From: Bradyrhizobium erythrophlei
Lineage (GTDB): Bacteria > Pseudomonadota > Alphaproteobacteria > Rhizobiales > Xanthobacteraceae
Length of the DNA: 64,000 bases
Assembly (NCBI RefSeq): GCF_900129425.1
Contig: NZ_LT670817.1
Location: 3,472,001 to 3,536,000, forward strand
Direction: 5' to 3'
The first letter of the stretch is position 1; the number at the start of each line of letters is the position of its first letter. The translations under genes and the position numbers were made by a program. The notes beneath the pieces were generated by a model. The model worked only from the letters and a program-made list of their open reading frames with translations. It did not search any database and had not been told where the DNA came from. Below, in pieces: positions 24,473-33,005 of the stretch.

Positions 24473-24879
24473 TGAGCTGCACGCCTCGTGTCGATGCAGG
24501 TGCCGGCCCTTTGGTAAATAGCGCCGTTAGATGGTCAGTTCCAGTGCTGAATTTCGCGGTGGCCTGTTTTGAACTTGGGTTCGGAACCGTGCCGCTCTCG
24601 CTATTCGGCCAAGAGAATTTGTGCTAGATTTCCGATTGTGCGGCCCCTGGTCGCGCGTCCTACTATGACAAATGACTTAGCCCTGCCCGGCGCGATTATC
24701 CCCCGACACCGAGCGGGGCTTTTTATTGGCCGCCTCACTTGGCGGCCTCTTTCATTCGGTCTTCAGAAACGCCTTCATAGCGGTAATCCGCTTGATCTGT
24801 CCGCTTCCTCTTGGCGCGTCAGAATAAACGTTCCCCAAATGCGTTCCGGCTAGTATCAGACGAGCCGGATCAATACGTT
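24473..24879. other. Host-like intergenic region upstream of the cotransporter
   Basis: Contains the cotransporter's presumed promoter and a tandem terminator. A minus-strand frame ending at 24752 (SGQIKRITAMKAFLKTE) could be the end of a lost gene, but I see no supportable start. Confidence 0.35.
24700..24755 (+). terminator. Two tandem terminators
   Basis: CCCCG/CGGGG (24701-24705 with 24714-24718) followed by CTTTTTATT, then GGCCGCC/GGCGGCC (24728-24734 with 24741-24747) followed by TCTTTC. The gene they serve is not evident upstream on the plus strand. Confidence 0.65.
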
Positions 24880-25170
24880 TCGACCAGCTACGTTGAGCGG
24901 GGCGCCGGTTCACTCGCCTGACGAACGGCATTCTCAAAGAAGCTAGACAACCACGTCTCGGCGGTCCCGCTATACGTTGCCCACTACAACTTCTGCAGCG
25001 TTCATGAGGCCCAGTGGACGACGCCTGAGAGGGCGCTCAGTGTTGCCGCCCGCGCCTGGACAGTTGCGCAGCTTGTGGACGCGGCGCTTGCCGATGCGCC
25101 AGCGCTGCCAACTGAAACGCCGCCTGATCGCCGCCGCAAGTTCACGGTAATTCATGGAGGAAAGCTCTAA
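24880..25170 (+). pseudogene. Decayed IS1-like transposase remnant (C-terminal part)
   Basis: Fragments in order read STSYVER, then RRFTRLTNG, then (after a one-base shift) FSKKLDNHVSAVPLYVAHYN followed by FCSVHEA and an untypical tail ending at 25170. This matches the end of the DDE domain of IS1-like transposases, in which YVER and RFTRLTN are joined by about ten residues that are missing here. No terminal inverted repeats were found, so only a remnant is present. Confidence 0.6.
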
Positions 25171-25341
25171 AAAACACAACCGCAGAGAAAGTGCCGGAGA
25201 GGCCCTATTGTGGTGTGGGTTCGCAATCCGCCGACGTCATTAAATTCCGTTTTAGAAGCACTTCGGTTGTGATGCTCGTTTCGGACTTGGCGTTTGGGTC
25301 GCCCTTTAATATATCCCGGATGCACATGCATTAGGTGACCA

Positions 25342-25989
25342 ATGGTGAAAGAATCCAAATTCTTCCGGAAGCAGGCCGACAAGGCCGAGCGCATGGCGCG
25401 GGCTGTCTCAGACGCCGAAATTGCCGAACGCTTCCTAAACATGGCGAGGGCTTATCGCGGTCAGGCGGATGTGCTGAAGGCTAAGAAAAAAGTCCGGCAA
25501 AAAGCTATGATGCTGACAGCAAGCGTCCGCCAGTCAGATAAGGCCCATTTATGGCCTCAAGGAGAAAGTACAAATGACCCTGTCTTGGGGCGGGGCGTTA
25601 CAGCAATGGCAAAGTCATCAAAGCTTGTTGCGACAAAGCGCGGGCGGGTCTTGTTGGTGAGAAGAAGGCGGGACCGGTTATGGATGTTCCCGGGCGGGCG
25701 CAGGCGCGGGCGAGAAACGGAAAAAGATTGCCTGCGCAGGGAAATCCGGGAGGAGCTTCCAAAGCTCAAACTGGGGCGGTTGAAGCTCTGGAAAGAGGTC
25801 AAGTCCAAGAACCCCAGATCAGGACGGAAGATGAACGATGCTATATTCATCGCTAATAAAGCCTCCGGTCATCTCGCGATCGGTGACAAGAAGGAAATAG
25901 ACAAGGCGACGTGGCGCAAACCGCGGGGCATCCGGTTAACACCGACCTCTCGTTACATCCGCGACAAGCTGTTCCCCAAGCGAGGCTAA
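25342..25989 (+). CDS. Nudix hydrolase fused to a small helical domain
   Basis: Residues 1-55 (MVKESKFFRKQADKAERMAR...) resemble a free-standing small rhizobial protein. From the Met at about residue 89 a Nudix domain follows with the box G-x5-E-x7-RE-x2-EEL (GRRRGRETEKDCLRREIREE). Nudix enzymes hydrolyse nucleoside diphosphate derivatives. The two parts are in one frame; the join may be a recent fusion, with an internal start at 25606 giving the Nudix part alone. Host-like segment. Confidence 0.7.
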   Translation: MVKESKFFRKQADKAERMARAVSDAEIAERFLNMARAYRGQADVLKAKKKVRQKAMMLTASVRQSDKAHLWPQGESTNDPVLGRGVTAMAKSSKLVATKRGRVLLVRRRRDRLWMFPGGRRRGRETEKDCLRREIREELPKLKLGRLKLWKEVKSKNPRSGRKMNDAIFIANKASGHLAIGDKKEIDKATWRKPRGIRLTPTSRYIRDKLFPKRG

Positions 25990-26075
25990 CTATTTTCGGG
26001 TTTGGCCCATCACGTCATTTCGCTGCGCTGCGGAATTGATCGCTATCGGGGCATAGCGGATGATCAGTGTCCATG

Positions 26076-26273
26076 TCAGGCGGCCTTATCGTTGTCGTTG
26101 TTGGGCTTGCGGAGCCCATCGAGGCGGACCGCGAGAACGTGGATGTTGAGCGTCACCTGCTCCTTGCAGGTGAAGCCGGCCCGGTCCCGGTGGGTGTGCT
26201 TAAAGCTGATCTGATCGACCACCACCGTCGTGAACGGCAGGCGGTGGCGAGGCGGAACGCCAATGGCGAACAT
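26076..26273 (-). CDS. Small hypothetical protein, 65 aa
   Basis: Start has GGAGAAGAAC directly before the ATG. Reads MFAIGVPPRHRLPFTTVVVD and ends in an Asn/Asp/Lys tail (KPNNDNDKAA). Lies 13 bases after a small membrane-peptide gene. First phage-type gene right of the second host-like segment. Confidence 0.5.
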   Translation of the reverse strand: MFAIGVPPRHRLPFTTVVVDQISFKHTHRDRAGFTCKEQVTLNIHVLAVRLDGLRKPNNDNDKAA

Positions 26274-26286
26274 GTTCTTCTCCAGG

Positions 26287-26370
26287 TTATCTGCCCAGCA
26301 TGTGCAGCAGGGTCAGGGCAAATGGGATGGTTGCGAGCAAGAGGACGCCGCATGCCCTCTGGCTGATCAT
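26287..26370 (-). CDS. Small membrane peptide, 27 aa
   Basis: ATG overlaps the stop of the 61-aa gene as ATGA. The product, MISQRACGVLLLATIPFALT plus LLHMLGR, is one hydrophobic helix. Coupling and composition support it; length makes it uncertain. Confidence 0.4.
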   Translation of the reverse strand: MISQRACGVLLLATIPFALTLLHMLGR

Positions 26371-26552
26371 GCGAACCCGACCGTCTGACCACCGCGGATT
26401 AGGACGGCGACGAAGCCGAAGTCCCAGGAGCGATCATCATTGCGCTTGCGGCTTGGCTTCACGCGGAAGCCATCAGCTCGCTTCTCGATGATGGCTTTGT
26501 TTCCGGCCTTCTCGGCCGCACTCGGAGACACGTAGAGGCGATCGGCATCCAT
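26367..26552 (-). CDS. Small basic hypothetical protein, 61 aa
   Basis: Start MDADRLYVSPSAAEKAGNKA at 26552 with GGAG 9 bases upstream. Contains a basic stretch RVKPSRKRNDDRSW followed by a beta-type end. No family recognised. Confidence 0.5.
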   Translation of the reverse strand: MDADRLYVSPSAAEKAGNKAIIEKRADGFRVKPSRKRNDDRSWDFGFVAVLIRGGQTVGFA

Positions 26553-26589
26553 GGCCGTTCTCCAGATCAGGAATGTTTGAGGGGGTGGT

Positions 26590-26739
26590 TCAGTTTGGGC
26601 GGGCGATCCCTTGAGCCCTTTTGCGAGCCCGTCGTTCACGCCTGCTCTTGTTCAGCTTTTCGCCGTACAGCTCGCGCTTCCGTTACGCATTGTACGTCTT
26701 CAGGTCGGTGGTGTAGACGATCACCGAAGGGTGCGGCAT
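26590..26739 (-). pseudogene. Small phage gene interrupted by an in-frame TAA
   Basis: ATG overlaps the TGA of the preceding gene. The frame reads MPHPSVIVYTTDLKTYNA, a TAA (26683-26685), then RKRELYGEKLNKSRRERRAR before TGA at 26590. The second half has a strong coding look and continues naturally from the first, so the TAA probably broke a functional gene, or is read through. Confidence 0.4.
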
Positions 26740-26912
26740 CACACCGGCTCTTCGTCTTTGGTGTCCACCATGATCGTGAAGCGCTGCGAGACGATCCCGG
26801 ACTTCTGGACTGCCTCAAAGCTGTTGGTCTTCGCGTTATCGATGGTGAAGGCCTTCTCCGTGAGGGCTTGCGCCAGCAGCTGGGCTAGGTCGCGGGTGGA
26901 GTAGAGTCGCAT
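26739..26912 (-). CDS. Small hypothetical phage protein, 57 aa
   Basis: A TGAGGAGG site lies just before the ATG at 26912. Reads MRLYSTRDLAQLLAQALTEK and ends MVDTKDEEPV. The beginning could form a small helix-turn-helix. Overlaps the upstream gene by 28 bases. Confidence 0.55.
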   Translation of the reverse strand: MRLYSTRDLAQLLAQALTEKAFTIDNAKTNSFEAVQKSGIVSQRFTIMVDTKDEEPV

Positions 26913-27118
26913 TGAGCCTCCTCAAGACGGGCGTGGTGATCGTTGATGCGGGTCAGCGCCAGGTCGAGCTGGTTCATTAGCTTCCTGGCCTGGATAGGAT
27001 ACATGATCCCGCTGAAGCGGGTGCCACCGCCTGGACCGTAGATCGTGACGGACACGCAATCGTTCTCGCCATCATCCACGCTCCAGGGCGAGCAGAAGCC
27101 GGTCACTACTTCACGCAT
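26885..27118 (-). CDS. Small hypothetical phage protein, 77 aa
   Basis: ATGA-type overlap with the preceding gene. Reads MREVVTGFCSPWSVDDGEND, then a beta-type middle (VSVTIYGPGGGTRFSGIMYP) and an acidic helix. Not recognised. Confidence 0.55.
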   Translation of the reverse strand: MREVVTGFCSPWSVDDGENDCVSVTIYGPGGGTRFSGIMYPIQARKLMNQLDLALTRINDHHARLEEAQCDSTPPAT

Positions 27119-27332
27119 TGGTCGTCCCCAGATTGAATTTCGCCAGCCAGCGGGGGCCTAGATCATTGCGGAGCCGATGCAGCTCCGGGTGCTCTCGGCC
27201 TTGCTGATCGACCCAAATCCTTGCGTTCATCCAATAGTCCAACGCCAGCTTGTCCTTCCACGTTCGGCCGAAGTGCTGAGCGAAGGCCTTCAGTCCTTCG
27301 ATCTCCTCGTTGGTAAGGTCACGCTGCTTCAT
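27111..27332 (-). CDS. Small hypothetical phage protein, 73 aa
   Basis: Reads MKQRDLTNEEIEGLKAFAQH and is helical and Trp-rich (GRTWKDKLALDYWMNARIWV). Coupled to the next gene by an 8-base overlap. No function known. Confidence 0.6.
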   Translation of the reverse strand: MKQRDLTNEEIEGLKAFAQHFGRTWKDKLALDYWMNARIWVDQQGREHPELHRLRNDLGPRWLAKFNLGTTNA

Positions 27333-27361
27333 TTGACTTGCTCACTTTCATGCGTTCCATG

Positions 27362-28006
27362 TCAGCCTTCCTGTTCGATCAGGGTGGTATTGAACTCGGC
27401 ATCGTGGCTGCCTTCGACCTCGGACCAGTCGTCGATCAGCATCTCAAGTAGCCGGGCGAGAGCAGGGGGTACCGCTGCAAAGCAGGGGTAGGAGTTCTCG
27501 GATTGAGCGCCTGCCAGCCGCAATAGCCAGGCATTGAGCCGGACCCGGGCTGCGGTGACGATGCCTTCCTCGCTCATTTCCTCGTCAGACGGATGCTCGT
27601 CGATCCATTCGATCAGGTCCGACAGCTCTTCATCGCTGTGGACTACAAGCAACCACGCCTTGTTCTCTAAGCCTTTCAGGCGTTCGATTTCGGCGAGCGC
27701 GGCGGCTTCCGACTTGGACGGATCGTCGTCAGGCGTGTATTCTCCCCTGGCTTCTGCGATCAGGCAGCCGATCTCATCGAAATGGGGAATGAGGTAGCGG
27801 GCTTCCTTCTCGGAATCCATGATCGTGTGGATGCTATCCAGCATCGACACCAGCTTGTCGCAGACGGCGTCGCGCTTCTGCAGGCGCCATATCTCGCTGC
27901 ACGCCAGATCTGCCTGATGTTCCGTATTATCCCGGTGTTCTTCCGGAACGGTGATGCCGAGCGCATTGAGAATGTTGTCGGTGAAGTCGACACAGGAATA
28001 GGTCAT
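27362..28006 (-). CDS. Hypothetical phage protein, 214 aa
   Basis: Start MTYSCVDFTDNILNALGITV at 28006 with GGAGG upstream, overlapping the stop of the previous gene by one base. Acidic and helical; holds a possible coiled region (SEAAALAEIERLKGLENKAW). No family recognised. Confidence 0.6.
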   Translation of the reverse strand: MTYSCVDFTDNILNALGITVPEEHRDNTEHQADLACSEIWRLQKRDAVCDKLVSMLDSIHTIMDSEKEARYLIPHFDEIGCLIAEARGEYTPDDDPSKSEAAALAEIERLKGLENKAWLLVVHSDEELSDLIEWIDEHPSDEEMSEEGIVTAARVRLNAWLLRLAGAQSENSYPCFAAVPPALARLLEMLIDDWSEVEGSHDAEFNTTLIEQEG

Positions 28007-28278
28007 CACGTCCTCCGGTAGGGTTGATCCAGCCATAACCCGAGCGGGAAAAAATGCCGGACGACAAAGCAATGCTTCTCCCGCTTCCCGACGAAGCCTT
28101 CGCCAGGAAACAGCGTGTTGTCGTACCACTCGCGATCAGTGCGATGGGTGGGAGCGTAGTGGCGCGTCCCCGTGCCGCCCTGGTCACAAGGACGAAGCCT
28201 TGCCCAGGACGGCACATGTTCCATGGTGAAGCGGTGCGGGTACTGCGCCTTCGCTTGCTCGAAGGAGATGATGCGCAT
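28006..28278 (-). CDS. Hypothetical phage protein, 90 aa
   Basis: Start MRIISFEQAKAQYPHRFTME at 28278, sharing one base with the stop of the gene before it. Contains several His, Arg and Trp residues (RLRPCDQGGTGTRHYAP). Function unknown. Confidence 0.55.
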   Translation of the reverse strand: MRIISFEQAKAQYPHRFTMEHVPSWARLRPCDQGGTGTRHYAPTHRTDREWYDNTLFPGEGFVGKREKHCFVVRHFFPLGLWLDQPYRRT

Positions 28279-28907
28279 CAGTAGCCTCGATTCCACACAT
28301 CGACGGGGGTCAGGTCGTACTTCTCGCCGAGCCACTTCACGAAATCGGCCGGCGTTTCACCCAGCTCGAAGGACTGACGCATCCGCTCACCGCCATCGTC
28401 GGTGACCAGACCCTCATAGGCCCACTGCTTTCGGGCCTCGCCCTTGCAATCGTCCTCGAAGCGCATCCAGGCGAACTGCTGCGCTACCAGCTGGGCGGCG
28501 CTGTGCGCGTCAATCAGCCCACCGCCGGTGTAGATGTAATCGCAGCGATACATCGATGCCTTGCCCTCTTTGCACACTGCATGCTTGAGCATGGCCGGGA
28601 TCACTTCCCAGTCGTATGACCAGTAACTGAAGAAGTCTTCGTCACGCTTCGTCAGGATGTCGTAGATCTCCAGGCACCATCGGCCGAGGACGATCGATTG
28701 CGACCGCATCTCGCCGGAACCGCAGGTCTCGCGCATGTCGATCCATTCGAGCCGGATCGCCGCATGGGAGTGCGGGACAGCGTTCTTCCGCATCTTCTTG
28801 ACGTCCTTCTCGGTGCCGAGTGTCCACTCATTGAGACATTCCCAGACGCAGAGCGCCGCCTCGACTTCGAGCGCGGTGTATTCCTTCTTAGCCGTGGTCT
28901 TGGCCAT
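28278..28907 (-). CDS. Hypothetical phage protein, 209 aa
   Basis: Reads MAKTTAKKEYTALEVEAALC; helical, with a charged N-terminus and aromatic middle (EDFFSYWSYDWEVIPAMLKH). No family assigned. Its first 20 bases overlap the end of a truncated gene (28888-29067). Confidence 0.6.
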   Translation of the reverse strand: MAKTTAKKEYTALEVEAALCVWECLNEWTLGTEKDVKKMRKNAVPHSHAAIRLEWIDMRETCGSGEMRSQSIVLGRWCLEIYDILTKRDEDFFSYWSYDWEVIPAMLKHAVCKEGKASMYRCDYIYTGGGLIDAHSAAQLVAQQFAWMRFEDDCKGEARKQWAYEGLVTDDGGERMRQSFELGETPADFVKWLGEKYDLTPVDVWNRGY

Positions 28908-29067
28908 TGTTGTCTTCCTGCTTGGTGTTGCGACGAAACCGGCGGCGCATCATCGCGCTGACGCGGCTTTTGGCGCGCTTCGAGCGGTTGTTGCTGTAGG
29001 TTTCGGAGGGATATTCATCGTGGCCGGGACAGCAGCCATATTGCTTGCGGTCTCGACCGTAACCCTC
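28888..29067 (-). pseudogene. 5'-truncated phage gene at a host-like junction
   Basis: The frame has no usable start before an internal Met pair. It opens after a TGA at 29068-29070 and reads KQYGCCPGHDEYPSETYSNN followed by RSKRAKSRVS and a basic tail. The CCPGHDxxPSETYxxNRSKRA pattern is one I recall from small phage proteins, so the N-terminus seems lost where host-like DNA begins. Confidence 0.5.
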
Positions 29068-29125
29068 TCAGTGTCCGCATGTGCGGCGTCCCGAATGACG
29101 CAAGGCAGGCGCTACACTGAGAGGG
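29063..29125. repeat. 12-bp perfect inverted repeat at the junction
   Basis: CCCTCTCAGTGT (29063-29074) and ACACTGAGAGGG (29114-29125) flank 39 bp. Could be the end of a small mobile element or a hairpin; no target duplication was found. Confidence 0.5.
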
Positions 29126-29749
29126 GTGATTTGTTGGTGGGCGAGGCGTGCTTCACCGGCTTTCGCCTCCACCGTGTCTCGCTGTCGCTACCACCATCGC
29201 GACCTCATCCGAGGTCCGGGCCTGTTTTCACCGGGAGCGCCCGGCTTCACTTCATAGGGGCGGCACCCCTACTAGCCCGGCGCGACCCGGGCTCGTCTCG
29301 CAAATGGCCCTAGCAGATTGTTCGTGCGCTGCTGGCCGCACTCTGCGTCCGGTCGCTCGCGGTTTCACCGGTCAGTCGAATTGGATGGCCGGATAGCGCC
29401 GGCCTCGCCACCGCGTTTGTGTCGCGGCAACTATGAGCTTCCGGATTTCTCCCCGGTCGCAAACTTCCCTACGTCATGTCATGGTGGCCATCATCGCCAG
29501 GCGTGGACCAACACCTATGTGGCTAGGCCGGTTTGAGGTGCAGAGCAGGTAACACTGCTCGCGTGGTCCTGCGGGTTTCCCCAGCCTTTGAGTGCAGACC
29601 GCTTCTACTGCACTCCGGGGCCTCGTTACGCCGCCTCCTTGTTCTTGGAGGCGAGCGCGGCACGGCGTCGCAGCATTCGCACCTGAGTGCGACTGCCGTC
29701 GAGACGTGTTACTCTTTGCCAGTCGTCCTCAAGCCTTGATGAGGATCGA
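29126..29749. other. Host-like region without a recognised gene
   Basis: No supportable coding frame. Several GC-rich hairpins stand in series around 29240-29310 (for example AGGGG-CGGCA-CCCCT and AGCCCGG-CGCGA-CCGGGCT). It includes the presumed promoter of the substrate-binding protein gene. Confidence 0.4.
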
Positions 29750-30724
29750 ATGGACCGGCGGGATTTGATAGCGGGTACTGCGGCACTGCTTGTTTCGCCA
29801 CGGCGTTCGTGGGCACAGGGGCCGCCTCGCCGGGTTGGCTATCTTGATACCGCGCCCCTGTACTTGCCAAACTACAAGGTGTGGCAGGACAGTATGCGCA
29901 ATCATGGCTGGATCGAAGGGAAGAACCTGATCGTTGATTACCGGTCAGCCGAGGGGCACGCCGAGCGCGTAGTGCCTTTAGCGAACGAGCTTGTCGCGCT
30001 CAAGCCCGACGTGCTCGTTGGCCCGAGCTCGCAGGAAGCCCTAGCCCTGAAATCGGCAACTGCCAGCATTCCGATTGTTTTCTTTGCTGTGGGCCACCCC
30101 GTGCGGCATGGCCTCGTCCAAAGCCTGCCGCGTCCCGGCGGCAACGTAACGGGTCTGTCAACCATCGTACCGGGAAATTTCGTCAGCAAATGGATACAAA
30201 TCCTGCGGGAGACGGTTCCTGCCGCCTCAAAAATTGCGGTCGTGGTCAACCCGCACAATGCAGATCACAGGTTGGACGTAACCGAGGAGTTGCCCGAAAT
30301 TGCCCGGAAGCTGGGCGTGACTTTCCAAGTACTGGAGGCGACCACGGTGGAGGAACTCGACATTGCCTTTGCCTCGGCCGCAGCCCAGCACGCCGATGCA
30401 ATTCTTCCTATTGGCGATGCATTGACCGTTAATCACGTCACACGAGTTACCGCGCTGGCGGCGGAGCATCGTCTGCCCGCGGTCTACGGCTTCCGACTGT
30501 TCACCACCAATGGCGGTTTGGTTTCATACGGTGCCGATATAACCGATCTGCTCCGCCGTGCAGGCGACTACGTCGATAAAATTCTCAAAGGCACCAAGCC
30601 TGCCGATCTGCCAGTCGAGCAGCCGACCAAGTTCGATCTGGTGATCAACCTCAAGGCCGCAAAGGCGCTTGGCCTCGAAATACCTGCCTCATTGCTCGCC
30701 CGCGCCGACGAGGTGATCGAATAA
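29750..30724 (+). CDS. ABC-type substrate-binding protein (ABC_sub_bind family)
   Basis: 324 residues from the ATG at 29750. A Tat-like or Sec signal (MDRRDLIAGTAALLVSPRRS, cut near AQG) is followed by RVGYLDTAP, NVTGLSTI and the family's usual ending LVINLKAAKALGLEIPASLL. These periplasmic proteins are very common in Bradyrhizobium, often without a permease next to them, as here. Ligand unknown. Host-like segment; a fragment of a second family member lies at 35.6 kb. Confidence 0.85.
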   Translation: MDRRDLIAGTAALLVSPRRSWAQGPPRRVGYLDTAPLYLPNYKVWQDSMRNHGWIEGKNLIVDYRSAEGHAERVVPLANELVALKPDVLVGPSSQEALALKSATASIPIVFFAVGHPVRHGLVQSLPRPGGNVTGLSTIVPGNFVSKWIQILRETVPAASKIAVVVNPHNADHRLDVTEELPEIARKLGVTFQVLEATTVEELDIAFASAAAQHADAILPIGDALTVNHVTRVTALAAEHRLPAVYGFRLFTTNGGLVSYGADITDLLRRAGDYVDKILKGTKPADLPVEQPTKFDLVINLKAAKALGLEIPASLLARADEVIE

Positions 30725-30870
30725 GGTGGCCTACTTCCGCTGTTGGCACTTTTCCGACATGCCGGAGCGGTCTGACTATGTCCGTTCCTCGGGGCAGACC
30801 GGAAGTGGCCGAACCACGGTCGAAAACGACGCGATTGACCCCAAAGCGGGGCTTCGCCATTCGCGTTAAT

Positions 30871-31092
30871 TTACGCGGCGCGTTCCTTGTCTGACTGTTC
30901 CTCGACGGTGGTCGCGGTTTCTTCCAACCCCTTTTCGTAATTGCCCGCGAACCTCTCGATACTGTCGGCCCACATCCTCAGCATTGAGACTTGAAAGTGC
31001 ATAATTGGCTTCAAGGCATTCATGCCGATTGCTGTCGCTGCGGTGATGCGCTCTTGGGGGTCGCGCGCGAAACGGTTTGCGTTGTCTGCCAT
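30871..31092 (-). CDS. Phasin-like small host protein, 73 aa
   Basis: Helical, with HFQVSMLRMWADSIERFAGN and an acidic coiled end (YEKGLEETATTVEEQSDKER). The pattern resembles short phasin-like proteins of Bradyrhizobium that bind polyhydroxybutyrate granules or membranes. Length is below that of full phasins, so the name is tentative. Confidence 0.55.
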   Translation of the reverse strand: MADNANRFARDPQERITAATAIGMNALKPIMHFQVSMLRMWADSIERFAGNYEKGLEETATTVEEQSDKERAA

Positions 31093-31129
31093 GCTGTTTG
31101 CTCCCTCGCTCTGGTGTTACGGCCTAAAG

Positions 31130-31384
31130 CTAAGTGCCGGGTTGTACACTGCGTGAATCTAGACACCGGGCCAAAGCTTGATCTGCCGCGAGTCTCGCAC
31201 CTCGGTCGTCATGCAATTCGTCCAGTTTTTTCAAATAATGGAGCACCAGCGGGTCAGGTGCAGCGTTTATGAAGCACGAGTGGCTTCGCTCGCCGCAGCC
31301 TGATGGGTCCCAAAACAGGGTGGGGTCTTTTGGAAGGCCAGGGGTCATTTCTTTCGCCGCGTCCGGAATTGGTGTCCTGATCAT
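31130..31384 (-). CDS. Hypothetical protein, 84 aa
   Basis: Start MIRTPIPDAAKEMTPGLPKD at 31384 lacks a strong ribosome-binding site. The rest holds FWDPSGCGERSHSCF and a helical end. Not recognised; host-like context. Confidence 0.4.
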   Translation of the reverse strand: MIRTPIPDAAKEMTPGLPKDPTLFWDPSGCGERSHSCFINAAPDPLVLHYLKKLDELHDDRGARLAADQALARCLDSRSVQPGT

Positions 31385-31519
31385 CACGAACGTTTCAAGT
31401 CGCGTGATGACAATCGTCAGAGTCACGTCACATTCATGTGGTGGTCATAAGAGGTTCGGCTGGGCAGACGTTGGTGAAAATCAATGTATTCGGACAGTCA
31501 ATTTGTAGCATTGGAAATA

Positions 31520-31654
31520 ATGTGCCGTGAGCGGGCTACGCTCACCAAAAAGGAAATGGAACACTGGCAGGCAGAAACGGAATACTGGCTGGCGGAAGCA
31601 GAGGAATGGAGGCGATTCCGGGAATCAAAAGAAGTTCAGTGTCTAGAGGCGTAG
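31520..31654 (+). CDS. Possible small acidic protein, 44 aa
   Basis: Reads MCRERATLTKKEMEHWQAET then EYWLAEAEEWRRFRE, a regular amphipathic helix. Ribosome-binding site is weak. Kept at low confidence because the composition looks coding. Confidence 0.35.
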   Translation: MCRERATLTKKEMEHWQAETEYWLAEAEEWRRFRESKEVQCLEA

Positions 31655-31961
31655 GCTGCGGCCAGTCACGCGGCCCGGCAAGATGGTAATTTGTCGGCGC
31701 GAAGCGCTCGCTACTCACGGCCGGCGCCGCGCTCCCCAATTGGTCGTAACCAGGAGCGCGCGGTACGCCGGGTCTGTGGCGTACTGGATAGCAAGATGCT
31801 TCCCGTGAAATCACTTTCCGTTCCCGGAACGTCCTTTGGCCTCCGCCGACGGTCAGTTTTGGTTCGCTACGGAAAGAAATGATCCAGACGATGCCCGCGG
31901 CGCTCATGGCGAGGACAATGTAACCCCGCTGCCTGCACAAACCAAAATTGCCGGTCTCTCG
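31655..31961. other. Host-like stretch without a recognised gene
   Basis: A long minus-strand frame crosses it but has an improbable Pro/Leu-rich end and no family match. Nothing else is seen. Confidence 0.3.
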
Positions 31962-32066
31962 TCATCCCGTAAAGGCCGGCACATTCAGTTTGGCGTGCCG
32001 CTCGGCGAGGTCGATGTCGTTGAACTGGTTAACACCGGAGCGGGACTGGATGACGATATTCTTCAT
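31962..32066 (-). CDS. Small hypothetical phage protein, 34 aa
   Basis: Reads MKNIVIQSRSGVNQFNDIDL then AERHAKLNVPAFTG. A degenerate palindromic site lies upstream, as for other phage genes. It may be shortened by the host-like segment that begins at its stop. Confidence 0.45.
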   Translation of the reverse strand: MKNIVIQSRSGVNQFNDIDLAERHAKLNVPAFTG

Positions 32067-32087
32067 GGGACACTCGTTTGCAGGCTG

Positions 32088-32104
32088 TTTGCACGAAGGC
32101 GAAA
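32088..32104 (-). promoter_or_regulatory. Degenerate palindromic site
   Basis: TTTGCACGAAGGCGAAA resembles the 16-bp consensus with one extra base. A half-site AGCAAA follows at 32116-32121, and another TTTGC is at 32077-32081. Confidence 0.35.
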
Positions 32105-32218
32105 GATAATGCAAGAGCAAACTTTCGCCGCAAATCTGTGAGAGAAAAGGGGCTTCCGGAAATTCCGGGGAAAATCCCAAATAAATCCGTTTGGGCCCCG
32201 AATTTCTCCCGCTCAGGC

Positions 32219-32389
32219 CTATTTTCCGAAGGCCGTCCGCAGGACCTCGAAGGCCTCCCGAACGAGGGCCGAGGGGATACCACAGGACCCCAAGATCATA
32301 GCCGCGCCGGCAAGGGCGTGAGACTGATCAGGGGTAGGGGACGGGATCATTGAGCACTCGCGATAGAGTGCGTTGAGCAGTTCGAGCAT
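32219..32389 (-). CDS. Small hypothetical phage protein, 56 aa
   Basis: GGAGGAACGG precedes the ATG at 32389. Reads MLELLNALYRECSMIPSPTP, then a helical C-terminus (SALVREAFEVLRTAFGK). Not recognised, but start and composition are good. Confidence 0.55.
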   Translation of the reverse strand: MLELLNALYRECSMIPSPTPDQSHALAGAAMILGSCGIPSALVREAFEVLRTAFGK

Positions 32390-32798
32390 CCGTTCCTCCG
32401 TTGCGTTGATTGCGAAGAAACCTCTTGAAAATCAGCACAAGTGAACGGGCCGCGGAATCGCGGGCCGCCGGACAAGCACACTCTCAAGAGGGAGAAGACA
32501 GGTAAGGCTAAGGAAGAGCTGAACTGGCCGGTGAACTGGTCACAGGGGTCAGCTACGCTTGCCTTGAGCTGGTAGTTTTCACGCAGACACAGCTGGAATT
32601 GCCTCGAAAACGCAGGCAACACCGGATATGTCGTCGTTCGCTTCTTTCGTCTCCCTTAAAAGACAAATTGCGATTTTCACTCGCCAGAGCACGAATTTGC
32701 ACCCCAAAACCACTAAATCTAGTGCAAATCAGGTGCAAATCGGTACTCAGGTATGCAAATCGACGGGTTTGTATCGCCCGTCGATCTACATTTTGTGT
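32390..32798. other. Intergenic region with half-sites
   Basis: No gene found. Between 32733 and 32761 three direct GTGCAAATC/ATGCAAATC half-sites occur on the plus strand, similar to the arms of the dispersed palindrome. A GC-rich inverted repeat (GGCCGCG near 32448) is also present. Probably a control region. Confidence 0.4.
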
Positions 32799-33005
32799 TC
32801 AGTATTTCAGCGGCGTGTTCTGCTCGATCAGATCGTTGACCAGGAGCACGCAGTTGAAGCCGGTGGCATCCTTCTCAAGGGCTTCGGCCCACATCGATTT
32901 GAACAGAGCGATGTCGTGGGCATCGAGAGGCTTGCGAATGAGCCGGCGAATGTCCCGGAGCTTGCGCCGGGCGGTGTTGAAGCTGGGATGCATCACCAGA
33001 TCCAT
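32799..33005 (-). CDS. Small hypothetical phage protein, 68 aa
   Basis: Reads MDLVMHPSFNTARRKLRDIR; helical throughout and slightly basic at the N-terminus. Its start overlaps the end of the 27-aa membrane peptide gene. Function unknown. Confidence 0.55.
   Translation of the reverse strand: MDLVMHPSFNTARRKLRDIRRLIRKPLDAHDIALFKSMWAEALEKDATGFNCVLLVNDLIEQNTPLKY

Noticed and set aside
24752..24937. Minus-strand frame ending AMKAFLKTE
   Set aside because: The last 40 residues look protein-like but the first 20 do not, and no start or family could be found. Mentioned only within the intergenic entry.
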